This document shows, piece by piece, positions 43,721 through 54,045 of a stretch of 64,000 nt of DNA (position 1 is its first letter; the number at the start of each line of letters is the position of its first letter). Position numbers and translations under genes: made by a program. Location: the NCBI GenBank assembly GCA_038373885.1, contig JAWZYV010011914.1:1-64000 (forward strand), given 5' to 3'. Under the pieces are notes generated by a model. That model was not told where the DNA came from. It did no database searches and worked only from the letters and a program-made list of their open reading frames with translations. This DNA is from Cheiracanthium punctorium (taxonomy: Eukaryota; Arthropoda; Arachnida; Araneae; Cheiracanthiidae).

Positions 43721-43928
43721 AATATTATTGCAGTATTTTATGTCAGTTTCAAATGAAATAAATTTAGATGAATTGCATTGAAAATATTTATGATTTAATA
43801 GACATACAAGAAAGTCATGTGATATCCACATCATATTTTCTTTCTTTCTTTCTCTTTTAATGAAGCTGATGTCAAATTACTTCATCGTAACGGCATCACG
43901 ATAACTCAAATATTACGATACCCTAAAG

Positions 43929-44115
43929 CAGCGGTTCCCAAACTTTTTTGTCCTGGGACCCACTTTCACCTAGAATTTTTTTTTTTCGTGACCCACTACT
44001 ACATAATGATAACCAATATAGGCTATATAAAATACTATAAAATACTATAGTTCAGTTTTTTCCGCCCGTTTCGCTACTCACCAGTGGGTCGCGACCCATA
44101 GTCTGGGAACAGCTG
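43929..44115. mobile_element. hAT-type MITE, CAGCGGTTCCCAAA ends
   Basis: Ends: left CAGCGGTTCCCAAACTT, right complement CAGCTGTTCCCAGACTA. An exact 8-bp duplication CCCTAAAG lies at 43921-43928 and 44116-44123. 187 bp. The end motif is a common hAT/Charlie-like type. Confidence 0.92.
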
Positions 44116-44363
44116 CCCTAAAGGGTTTTCCCAAGCATAGTTTACTATTTGCTGATTAGAATTGAAAAGTTCCGTTATTCTGTGAATGGTCATATCACCA
44201 GAACGTGACCTAATGAATATGATAACACACTAAGATAGTTCCTTTCCAATAAAAAAAAAAGAATTATCGAAATCCGTCTACGTGGTAAAATTATTGCTGA
44301 ACATACATAAAAACGATCCCGACAAATTGAGAAGTCGGTATGCGAATTCATGTCATGCACACA

Positions 44364-44534
44364 CAGTGGCGTAGCCAAGGGGGGGATAGGGGGTCATGAC
44401 CCCCATATGAGGAATTTTTTGGCATACAAATTGTATATTCTTCACTCCCTTACCTCACACACACGTATACATATATGTCAGTTGCAGTAGTCGTAACCCC
44501 CCACCCCCAAGAAAAATTTCTGGCTACGCCACTG
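44364..44534. mobile_element. hAT-type MITE, CAGTGGCGTAGCCA ends, copy 1
   Basis: Ends: CAGTGGCGTAGCCA and its exact complement TGGCTACGCCACTG. Flanks TGCACACA and TACACACA (8 bp, one mismatch). 171 bp. The same family as 48621-48784. Confidence 0.9.
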
Positions 44535-44778
44535 TACACACACGATGAACTGTCCCATCTGGAAATTTTTCATCCGGAAAATGAGGTATTTATGCATACT
44601 TGTGGCATTTAGAGCATTTACTTTCGGAGTTGTGTGTTTGATTCAGGAACTGCTTATAAATCGTTGTCGAATAAAGTGGGCAAAGACAATTTTTACTAGA
44701 AGAGAGAAAGGAAATTTAAACAGCCAGAGAATTGAGTGGGAATCGAACCCCACAATCGAACAGAGTGTACGCTTAGGC

Positions 44779-44963
44779 GGGGCCATCGTGATTCTAGCGG
44801 GCCTGCTTGTGCACTCCGAAAGAAGCCTACGGACGTTTCCTCATTGGTTAGATCCGGCCGTTAGATGACGTATCTATTTGCTGAAACCAACAAGTGAGCA
44901 TCCGTATGCCTCTTTGGATGACTTATCTTCACAAACAGGCTCGGTAGAATCACGATGGCCCCA
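44779..44963. mobile_element. hAT-type MITE, GGGGCCATCGTGATT ends
   Basis: Ends: left GGGGCCATCGTGATTCTA, right complement TGGGGCCATCGTGATTCTA, with pairing continuing about 40 bp. An exact 8-bp duplication GCTTAGGC is at 44771-44778 and 44964-44971. A partial relative is at 63695-63790. The 107-residue frame over it is an artefact. Confidence 0.85.
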
Positions 44964-45044
44964 GCTTAGGCGATTGGCTTGTAGTAGGACAGGCTGTGAA
45001 CCTTCGCAGACATTTTCTGTGCTATAAACCCTATGAATTTACTT

Positions 45045-45145
45045 TTTGTCTCACCATAGCACAGCGGTTATGTCACTGGAAATGGTAGACGGGCGATCCT
45101 TCTGACGAGGATTAGAAGCGGGTTTCGAGCCAATCATATGAATCC
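45045..45145 (+). repeat. SINE head, family 1
   Basis: CACAGCGGTTATGTCACTGG, then ATGGTAGACGG as at 60797, then GCGGGTTTCGAGCC (B-box-like). The body is missing. Confidence 0.5.
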
Positions 45146-45159
45146 AATATACATATTCG

Positions 45160-45181
45160 CAACAACAACAACAACAACAAT
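45160..45181. repeat. (AAC)n microsatellite
   Basis: Seven AAC units in the intron near exon B. Confidence 0.85.
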
Positions 45182-45317
45182 TTACTTTTTACGTGCTGAA
45201 AGTTGTTTTTGTTACTGTGTACACCTTTTTAACCAGTCTGAAGTTGTAAGAGATAATTTATAACGCTGTACTTGTATGAACACTGCATTTCGCTGCATGA
45301 AAAATGATGCTTCTTAC

Positions 45318-45525
45318 CTACAATTTCCAGATATCCTACTTGACTAATCATAGGTTGTGTATTAATTTGGCACATGTAATATCCACTGTCCTCTTGCTGT
45401 ACGTTCTTGAGGTGCAGTAACCAAGTTCGGAAGTTGTTGTGTGAGACCGACACCCTCTTGTTCCTTGTGATCACATGTGTGTGGATGGTCAACAAGGTTT
45501 GACGGTCCACGTGGATCCACGCCAC
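45318..45525 (-). CDS. Ig cell-adhesion gene, exon B (second half of Ig domain 1)
   Basis: 208 nt between acceptor CCAGTAG (45526) and donor GTAAGA (45317); enters in phase 0, leaves in phase 1. It encodes VAWIHVDRQTLLTIHTHVI, then RNKRVSVSHNNFRTWLLHLK, then EDSGYYMCQINTQPMISQVG, YLEIV. WIHVDRQTLL-THVI, the D-x-G-x-Y-x-C signature of strand F and QINTQPM are very typical of Ig1 in DIP/lachesin proteins, where this face binds partner Ig domains. It joins exon A to complete Ig1 and exon C through the V-V-P-P linker. Confidence 0.92.
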
Positions 45526-47070
45526 CTACTGGACAGAAGGGATCATTTGTCGGTGAGAAGTAATACAGAATGAGCTGGCATTTGTTTCAACGTGGAATCG
45601 GACTTCGTACTTCTTGTAACATTTTATACACAGATCATATTCTTTTATAATATAAAAATTGGAAAAAAAGATTTTAAAAGAATTTTTCTTTAAAAAACTT
45701 CAAATACAACTTCTATATGTAAAATTTTTTATTGAGAATGATATTTTGCAAAATTTATGAAAAGTTATCATAAGATAGTAGATAGTTTAACGAAAGAGGA
45801 GTGGAAGTTATTGATAATTCAAATTATTGTACTGCAAATAAACTTTTAAATATCAGTCATGGATGCAGTCTCTGTTTTAAGCTTTTCACACAATAAAAAA
45901 ACTTAAGAACATCTCAAAAACTTTCACCGAGTTTCAAAGAGAATGTTTAATTTCATATGTTATATACAGGGTGTCCCAAAAAGGTGGTAGCGGGCTTTAA
46001 TCCTTTATCTCTTAGAGGTAAGTAGACAGTGTAAATTAAAAAATGTTCAAAATGAGGTCGGAAATAAGACTCCACAAGAAAAAAAAATCCTTTCGTTCAT
46101 TTTCAAAAAGTTACATTTTTAAAATTTGTATTCGACCCCCATGCAAAACAATTCCCAGTTAGTAAAATGTGTCTCATACACTAATGAGGTGACATGCAAA
46201 ATTTGAAAAATATAGCTTAAATAGCTGACTTAGACCACTTTCAATGGATCCCGAAGGAAAACAAAAATCCAGTCAAATGATAGCATTTCAGGGATCGTAC
46301 AGAAATTACGAAAGAAATTTTTTTTTCCACTCTAGTAATAAAAACCTTTCCATTCAATATCATGTTTAGCCCCAGATCACCTTTGTTTAAAGATATCTCT
46401 GCGACGTGTCATGATGAAAGGCCGAAATTTCCAAGTTTGGTAAAACTCCAACGACTGAAATGTTCTTTAGCCCAGTGCTTGGCGATTTTTTTAGACGGTC
46501 GATAAGTTTGCGAAGTGTTGTAAATTCCATGTTTTAAAGCTGTGGAAAAACGAACCGAACAGTGCAGATTTCAATCCAAGAGACGCTTCTCTGAAACGCG
46601 CCAATTCGACAATTTCTTCACAATCTCCCGTCACGCAGTATGCTAAAGCAAAGTTTCGCCGAAAATATTATTGAAGAAATACCTCAGCAGTTAATAGAGA
46701 ATAACATAATATTATTAATGAAGTGTATGGAAATATTTCCGAAAACATACTCTCAGATAACACATTAAAGTCAGTTATAATAGAACCTAAAAATGACAAT
46801 TGAACTTTTATTAATGCTGACTTAATCGAATATCTGATGAATCGAGAACATATAACCATAGCTACAAGTTTCTTTTTAGTACATTGATATTTGTGTATAC
46901 ATTGAATTCTGTATATAAATACTATTTTGTATACGCATTAACATTTTCCGCTTTGTTTTGGGGAACTACAGTGTTTCAGAAGTAGCTTTTAAAGCTTTAA
47001 ACGTTTCCCAGAAAAAAACAGTTGGTTGGATTTGCGAAACATTGCGCATGCCTAGCCGAAAAATACTATA
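45526..47070 (-). other. intron A-B, left part
   Basis: Intron 45526-48852. A dispersed repeat starts at 45966 with TACAGGGTGTCCCAAAAAGG, a common arthropod repeat start, and runs to about 46440; part resembles 3720-3790. No exon seen. Confidence 0.5.
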
Positions 47071-47072
47071 AT

Positions 47073-47440
47073 TTGCCACCACATAAGTTGGTATTGAAAG
47101 TTAATTATATCGTTATGCTAATCAGAAACTTAAATACAATGAATCAAGAATGCGCATCAAATTTGTATATCGTAATTCTATTGATTGCGAAGTTTTAACT
47201 AGAACTGCAGGTAATAAAAGAATTTTTATCCCGCGTATAATATATTCTAGTACTATTTTACCATATCCTTTCAAAAAAACTTCATTTCCAAATATGCCTG
47301 CATTTTGGATGACCTTAAATAAATCTCAAGGACAATCATTCAAAAAAAGTGCAAATTTATTGAGGTGCAGCAAGTTTATACATGGTCAGCGGTACGCCTC
47401 AGCTACAGTTCAATCATTCGACAGTTAAAGATTTTATAAC
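47073..47440 (+). pseudogene. Helitron helicase C-terminal fragment
   Basis: Plus strand: a frame with LPPHKLVLKVNYIVMLIRNL, then another with IFIPRI, PNMPAFWMTLNKSQGQSF and KFIHGQRYASA. These line up with the helicase patterns PPHKLHVKCAAIVMLLRNL and MTINKSQGQTF in the Helitron at 16351. Two or more frameshifts; oriented opposite to the Ig gene. Confidence 0.8.
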
Positions 47441-47839
47441 TCTGAACATTGGGCCTTTAGCCGAGAACGGCTCCAGGCTGAATTTTCGGAGGGGGCCCCT
47501 AGGCTTTTTAGATTTGCCTAAACTGTTTAAAGCGCAAACTGAATGTGTGAAATCTAAGGTCAGAAGGGAGAGTGACCCCCTATGACCCATTTGCTGGAGC
47601 TGCCTTTGCATTTAGCAAAATATGATTGCGTTTTTACAAAAACATCGTCTACACATAAAAGTGTCGTGGTGGTAAAGTGAAATTGCACAAAACTGGTCAC
47701 TATAGACAGAGGGTTTCTGGCAGACAACTAGTAATTAAAAATCTGAGTCCTTTAAAAGTGCCATTAGGTTAATGTTATATTTATTTTAATTTGATGAATT
47801 TTCATTTTCCGAGTCTAAGAACTCTAGGAATGCGTATTC

Positions 47840-48000
47840 CCAGCAAATGGGAATCCGGAATTCAAAAACATTCCATAAAAAACCATGGCAGGGGGAATTA
47901 TTTTTGTTTATTTATTTATTATATTGTTTTGGAGTGCATTTGTTCTTAACTTAGCTAGAATGTCGACTAAATTCCGCAAATTCCGGATTCCGATTTGTTC
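47840..48000. mobile_element. possible MITE with GGAATCCGGAATT ends
   Basis: CAAATGGGAATCCGGAATTC at 47846 and, inverted, the complement CAAATCGGAATCCGGAATTT at about 47998, about 150 bp apart. Target duplication not determined. Confidence 0.4.
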
Positions 48001-48379
48001 TAAATAACCACTCAGGTCTCACGAAAAAAAGGATTAATCAATCTTGTTAATTTCAAAGAGCTATTCCAAGAACCGAAATCGGATAAGTTTTAATAATAAT
48101 TTTGCAAGTGACGCAACTTGTACGTTAGAAATTAATAATTTAAATTGATATTTAAAGCGATTTATTGAACTCGTGAAAAATAAGTCTCCCTCTCTAATGT
48201 TATTTCGCTCGTTCCATAGTTTTTAGCCTGTCAAAAGCCCGTCTGTGTTGAAAGCCTGTCAAACTAATTAGGTTTTTGAATTCGTGACTTTTTAAACTCG
48301 TGACATCAAAATTACGAAAGTTTCACTTGCAATATCTAAAACATTAATCTCACGTTATTCACTGATCTACTTTTATTGG

Positions 48380-48617
48380 ATGCGTAACAATAATTCTGAA
48401 AAGTTTGACGCGAATCGGACGACGCAATAAAAAGTTATATACAAAAATTACACCTTCCCTCACCCCACATCCCATAAATTTTTCGCGAGAAAAAGTAGCC
48501 TATAACCGTCTCCAGGGTTCCACCTATCTCTATACCCAAATTCATCATAATCGATTCAGCGGTTTAGGCGTGAAAGCGTAACAAATAAACTCACTTTCGC
48601 ATTTATAATATTAGTTA
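48380..48617 (-). repeat. 5'-end-like part of a widespread arthropod repeat
   Basis: Contains AAAAAGTAGCCTATAACCGT, GATTCAGCGGTTTAGGCGTG and ends TTCGCATTTATAATATTAG. On the minus strand it starts TCCTAACTAATATTATAAAT, compatible with a Helitron-type end; I am not certain of the class. The MITE at 48621 sits at its edge. Confidence 0.5.
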
Positions 48618-48620
48618 GGA

Positions 48621-48784
48621 CAGTGGCGTACCCAAGGTGTAAGGGGGTTGGGGGATCACAATCCCCCCCCCCTCTCATGAGGAATTTTTCGTCATACAAA
48701 GTATATATTCTTTACCCACTTATCCCATACACATATACATATATATGAGTTACACTAGTCGAAAAATTTCTGGCTACGCCACTG
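48621..48784. mobile_element. hAT-type MITE, CAGTGGCGTA ends, copy 2
   Basis: Ends: CAGTGGCGTACCCA and TGGCTACGCCACTG. An exact 8-bp duplication AGTTAGGA is at 48613-48620 and 48785-48792. 164 bp, same family as 44364-44534. It lies 70 bp from exon A, in the intron. Confidence 0.92.
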
Positions 48785-48852
48785 AGTTAGGATATATGCA
48801 TTTTCAGTAACAGATCAGTTTACATGGAATAAAAGATAATATGTTCAATTAC

Positions 48853-49047
48853 CCTGTAATCTCCTAAATTATCGACGACGCATTTTAACGTCGAATCTCT
48901 TCCTTTGGCCACTGTCAGGCTAGAGATGGGGCTAGCAAAAGACGGCATGGATGACTGACCTTTTGCTGAAACAGACGAGTACATGTTAGGCGCAGACAAC
49001 AAAATGCATCTGACAATAAGAATCTCTTGTAGAATCCCACAACCCAT
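48853..49047 (-). CDS. Ig cell-adhesion gene, exon A (first half of Ig domain 1)
   Basis: Up to 65 residues, with a donor GTAATT after Arg-65 at 48852 (phase 0). It encodes MPSFASPISSLTVAKGRDST, then LKCVVDNLGDYR: the A-B strands of Ig1 with the B-strand Cys in the GRD-x-x-L-x-C-V-V-D-N-L-G pattern typical of DIP/lachesin Ig1. Joined to exon B it reads NLGDYR-VAWIHV in frame. The start is uncertain: ATG 49047 gives a weakly hydrophobic lead of about 25 residues and the frame stays open upstream; alternatively an acceptor such as TTATTGTCAG near 49005 begins the exon and the signal peptide is on an exon further right. Confidence 0.85.
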
Positions 49048-50285
49048 CTTTACACTCAGGGGTTCTCAGGGGGACACGGTAAGCATCGGGGCACCTTCGA
49101 ACTCAAAAGCTTGAAAAAAGTATAAAAGGGGGCGCCTTTTTTATGTTTGCATGGGGGCACCACGTACCCTAGGGCCGCCCCTGTTTATACTGTACCAGAA
49201 TGAGAAATAATGTGACTTAACGTCTTTTGTCATTTGTAAGGTTAAGCAAAAGCGCCGTATTGGTTGAAGATAGAGCAGGCGAAAATGCAATTCTGATGGT
49301 TAATATAACGTGGCAAAATAGTTATTTGACTATAACAATTTCCTACTTGGGAAAATTGTATTATTTATGAAGTTTACCTCAATCGTTTTCAAAGGCTTTT
49401 TCCTCAATCAACATGGCTCCTGCTTGATCTTGTTTTCAACAATGTTTTTCATTCTGATTTTAAAATATGATTTTTTATAAAAAGAGTTTGATATGCATTT
49501 GATTTGCATGGCCTGTTACAAAAGAAATCACTTTTTTTCAATAGTGACATTTTTTTATTTTCTTCCTTTTACGTTTGGGATAATATTCTATTTCTGCGAA
49601 ATCGGGGGAACCTTTCTGTACGCGAAATTAATTCTTAGAATTAACTTTAGTCTTAGGTGTGTATTGTTCAGTATTTTATTTAGTTAATTTTAACATCATT
49701 TTTATTCATGTTTTTTGTAGTTTCGTTCTTTTTAATCATATTTCAATTATCTGTGGCTCAACCGCAAGTGTGATACTCTTGACGAAGATTGCGGTCCTGC
49801 GCAAAATTAAATTGGATCATTTAGCTTCCAATTTCATGCAAGATTTCTGTTCCAAAAAAGCATCAGTTTTTCATTTCCTTTTACAACTTTTAGCGAAATA
49901 CTGCCCCTTTCCTTTCGTCTAACATCTAGTCCAGAATCGAACTATTACATTTCTTATAAAAGCTCGAAGTAAATATACGACTGAAGTGTGCGTTCTATTC
50001 AGAGTAGAGTGTTTTGCAGCAGAAAATGTGGCTTACAAGTAGCCACGTTTCTAAGTTTAATATCCCGCGAAAAAATATGCTTTATAGGATTCAAATAAAA
50101 GTGGCCACCAAACACAATTGTTAGGTGGGGGAATCGTGGCAAACAACGATTGCATTATTTCAGTATAAAAGAGGAAAGAAGAAATCAATAAAATTATTTT
50201 ATATTTGGTGTCGGTGCATATTATGATGAAATGTCTATTAATGGATTTTTCATGCGATTCTGTATTTTTAAGGGGATTTTCTTGT
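49048..50285. other. upstream of exon A, no recognised gene
   Basis: AT-rich; small open frames at 49493 and 49659 are hydrophobic but resemble nothing I know. 49060-49180 is GC-richer (GGGGGCACC-like) and may be a hAT-like remnant. Confidence 0.4.
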
Positions 50286-50287
50286 TA

Positions 50288-50713
50288 CGGTAGACCGTTG
50301 ATAATCCGGATTAATGGTGACAGGGCCCTTTCCGGATTATCAAATGTCCAGATATTTTAAAAGAACCAAAAAAAGGTCGTTCGAGTTCATCGCAAAAAGA
50401 AAACTTGCTAAAACCGTTAAAAAATCACTTAATAGGTTAAATAATTGGAGCAGATAAATAAAACCATTAATTAATATGAACTTATAATGTATTTGCACAT
50501 ATTACACATGTATGAAAGAGTATACATACAAATGTAATGTACAATATATACATATATGTCTATTTAAAGATTATTGTATAGTTTATACATTGTCAGCGTT
50601 CTTAAAAAAATTGATTTTTGAACTGCAGTAGTGGTTCGCGCTTCTTTATGGCCAAGTGTCACTACCAAAATTAAATCTAGATTATCGACGTCCGGATTAC
50701 CGACGCTTTACTG
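50288..50713. mobile_element. pogo/Tigger-type MITE
   Basis: Ends: left CGGTAGACCGTTGATAATCC, right complement CAGTAAAGCGTCGGTAATCC, both continuing GGA and flanked by TA (50286-50287, 50714-50715). 426 bp, non-coding. These termini are characteristic of Tigger/pogo relatives. Confidence 0.8.
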
Positions 50714-50819
50714 TATCATGAAATCTAGATCGGTGGTTGATTTAGGGAAGATTTAAGATGCCATAGGCAGTAAGTTTGTCGAAGCATTTTATCATTCAAT
50801 TTATTTACTGAAATGTGCG

Positions 50820-51080
50820 TCCCGCAGTGGTCTGGTCGCTAAACTCCGTTCCCATAAGAACACGGCAAGTGAAGCAACATCCGGCTTGGCCAGTGCTTGG
50901 GAGGGTCATCTCACTCTCGGCTCGTCCGCTGTGGAACCGTGTACGCTAATGGCAGCTGGTGCACGTAAAATCCGCCGTGGCTCCAAAGTCCTCCAAGTTG
51001 TTAAACGATACCTCTGGGGGTGCCGATTTCAGGTGGTGGTTGGTCTCTCATCTGGAATCGGTTCAAAATTAGGGACCAAC
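50820..51080 (+). repeat. SINE-like segment
   Basis: GC-richer island starting CCGCAGTGGTCTGGTCGCTA, resembling a tRNA-like A-box head; a B box is unclear. A 66-residue frame over it shows nothing recognisable. Confidence 0.35.
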
Positions 51081-51113
51081 AAGTAGAAGTTCTGGACTAG
51101 CATCAGTACAATC

Positions 51114-52207
51114 ATGGAAAGTTTAAGAGTTAGTAGAAGTGATAATAGCATGTGGCTCATTGGACCAACTGCAGAGGTTATAACAGGTAGAAGGTTACCT
51201 AAAAACAAGCGGGTGCTTTCATGCTCCTTCTATCACCACATTTCTGAAAAGAAAACAATTCATGGAAGTGCAGTCTGTGCTGTTAATACAGTTATTCGTT
51301 TTTGGCAAAGAGGCTAGAATTCCCATCAAACCAGTGTAGCATACTATAAAAAAACTAGAAAGATATGTTAATTGCTTTAAATTGTTAAAAAAAATAAAAA
51401 ACGCAGAACAAAAAACTAGAAGCAAAAGGAAGAAGAGTTTCTAATAAACCTAGAAAGTTTGTTTGATGTTGCACATGATAATGCTATTAAAATGATAACT
51501 ATTGATGAAGATAGGGCATTTTTATTGGATCAGAGACAAGTACATAAAGGTTATCTGGCATTTGTTGATTGTAATTTATGTAAGACAGAAGAAAAAGTAG
51601 CAGAAAGAAATAAGAAACGCTTACTCTGTGAAGAAAAAGAGAAATCAAGGAAGGAGGAATAATGGCTAGTAAAAGTACCTAATTACTCTAGACGTGAAGA
51701 GGAAGACGAAGAGATGGATGGAAAAGATGGAAATTTTAAAGTTAAAAGTACTTTTAGTTCCAAGAATAAGAAAATTAAGCTTCAGCAAAAGTCACCAATC
51801 ATTGTGACACCTATCGCAGTTGCAGCATTGGATAGAACTAGTATATCAGACAGAGATACAACTTATGTTACGGCAGCAACTGTACACAGTTTAGGCCTTG
51901 GTGACTACAATATATCAAGAAGCAATGTAAGAAAAGCAAGGATATCTTACCGAAAGGAAATGTCAGAAAATGTTAAAGATGATTTTAGTGCATCAAATCC
52001 TGATATAGTTTTGTGGTACACTGGGATGGGAAAATGCTTCCAGGGATTTCTTTAAGTGGCACAGAGAAAATAGATAGGCTTTTAATCTTAGTTACAGGAG
52101 ATGGATTACAAAAGTTACTTGGACTCCCTAAAATCCCAAATGGCACAGGTGAAGCAATAGCAGCAGTTACAGTGTAAGCCTTAGAAGAATGGAAATTAAC
52201 TGAGCAA
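51114..52207 (+). pseudogene. transposase-like protein of an uncharacterised family, N-terminal half
   Basis: Decayed plus-strand coding sequence, in order: residues from ATG 51114, a Lys-rich linker, FDVAHDNAIKMITIDEDRAF (51459 onward), a second charged linker with a Glu/Lys coil, then from 51714 VAALDRTSISDRDTTYV and SRSNVRKARISYRKEM, then after a frameshift LILVTGDGLQKLLGLPKIP, NGTGEA and LEEWKL. The pattern leads up to W-x-G-K/ R-L-x-x-x-V-x-G-x-x-x-x-L-L-G-x-P-x-x-x-x-G-T-G, which I recall from many unannotated, repetitive proteins in spider and other invertebrate gene sets; I cannot name the superfamily. The second half is at 54046-55157, after the hAT insertion. Confidence 0.6.
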
Positions 52208-54037
52208 TAGGGTGGGCCGAAAAAAAAATAAAGTTTTTCCAATCAAAATTTAATAGTGTGGAAAAGTTGCCCTTGGTAAATAAAAGGCAAAAGAAAAAAA
52301 AAAATTGAAATCAAACAATATTTGACCCTTGCGCATCGAGGTCGAAGGTTTGAAAATTTTATTATTTTTAAGTATTTTTCATATTTTTAAAATATCGCTT
52401 CTGAAAATTATATTTTATTTTAGCCAATCAATATATGATGCATAAGTACTAACCAATTATTTGCTGTCATTATGATAGTATAAGCCGAAAGCAGGTATGA
52501 GAGGGGGTGGGGTTATTGCTGGCATTAGCAAAAATAGAAGAAACTCTCAAAAATAATCTAGTCTCAAATGAGTTAACCACTTCATGTCCTGGGCGACTGC
52601 ATGTTTTTCTGATGTTCGAACGCGGAATTTGTCTTTCGAATTCGATGTTTGGACTCAGATTCCTTGCTTTTCTCGACAGATCACTTGAGTATGATGTTCC
52701 TCTTCTAGAAGAAACAGTTCTCGATAACGATCAAAAATACCTTTAAGTATTTCTCAGGCTGATCATATGGGACTCTGTCCGCCAGTCAATGCTGTCGCCA
52801 ACCCTCGGCCTCTATCCAATTCCAGGTGGTTACGGCTGCCAATAAGATTCTCAGATTATACCTATCCTCGAAAGAGCCCTCACATGAATTAAAACAGATA
52901 GTTATATTTTTTTGAAGTGCTATAGTCCAGTTTTGTTTGCTATCAAGAAAGAAAGTTCCTTCATAGGCGGACCAAAGTATGTTTACAGGGGAATACAATT
53001 ATGCAATTAATACTTACCTGACAATCAGCTACAACGATGGATCGAGTAATGCAGCGCAATGCACTTTTTGCCCATCCTGAAAATGTTTTCATAGCTATGG
53101 TATTTGACTAAAGGAAGCATGTAAAGGACATTGGTCAAAGGCTCATTCTAAAGGCACAAATTTCTTTCTTCGGAAAAAATTTGTACTTTCCTGCTTCCAG
53201 CTATCAAATTTTTTTGTGTGTGTGTGTCACAGATTATTCAGAGTTAGTTGACTGGAGCTCTTGCAAACTGTCTCCCTTGCCTCTTTTGGGTAATGTCAGA
53301 GCATAACTCATCAATGGACTCATTAAATAGCGAGCTGTACCAGACTGAAATGTGTACCATTTTCCTTGTCACACTCAAAACGTAGAGTGGTGAGATAAAC
53401 TTGTTACCGAGTCAGCAAACGAGTTTTGTGGCCCGGAATCCAGGTATGGCTTTATACGATCTACATTTCTGTCCAGAAATATCATTCCTAAATTTACCCA
53501 TAAGACAGCATTTCAGTTAGTAACAATAAAAAATTCACAAGTAAATATTTATGTGAAAAAAATCTCACTATCAGTTGACTGTGTGGGAAGTGCAAGGGTG
53601 AAACTCGACGTGCACGATTCCTAGTTTTCACAATAAATGTGGGAGGAGTACACTCACTGTGTCCCTCGTTCTGGCACGTTGAACCGTACCGTATTATCAG
53701 TCTAAGTGTAACTTTAAATGAAATAACCCCAAACTCGTTCTCTTTCCCATTCTATAACTTAAAATAAATTATTTCTTAGTTCTTGTATATGATATATTCA
53801 CATTAAAATTTAATTATTAGAGAAATTTAATTAGTAGAAAGAAGCGTTGCTTTTAAAGTATGAAAAAATAGGCAGAAATGGTAAAATTTCCGAAACTTTG
53901 GCCTCGATGCGCAAGGGTCAAATATTGTGCGACTTCGAAATTTTTTATTTTCTTTCGTCTTCTATTTACTTAAGGAAACTTTTCTGCATTATTAGATTTT
54001 GATCGGTAAAACTTAATATTTTTTTCGGTCCACCTTA
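52208..54037. mobile_element. hAT-like element with ~170-bp terminal inverted repeats
   Basis: Ends: left TAGGGTGGGCCGAAAAAAA, right complement TAAGGTGGACCGAAAAAAA. The similarity continues inward about 170 bp to the shared TTTGACCCTTGCGCATCGAG. The 8-bp CTGAGCAA is duplicated at 52200-52207 and 54038-54045. It splits the transposase-like pseudogene between the residues LTEQ and VNG. 1830 bp; a GT run is at 53214. No transposase frame seen. Confidence 0.85.
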
Positions 54038-54045
54038 CTGAGCAA

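Noticed and set aside
51985..52242. 85-residue minus-strand frame
   Set aside because: Antisense to the transposase-like relic and crosses the hAT border.
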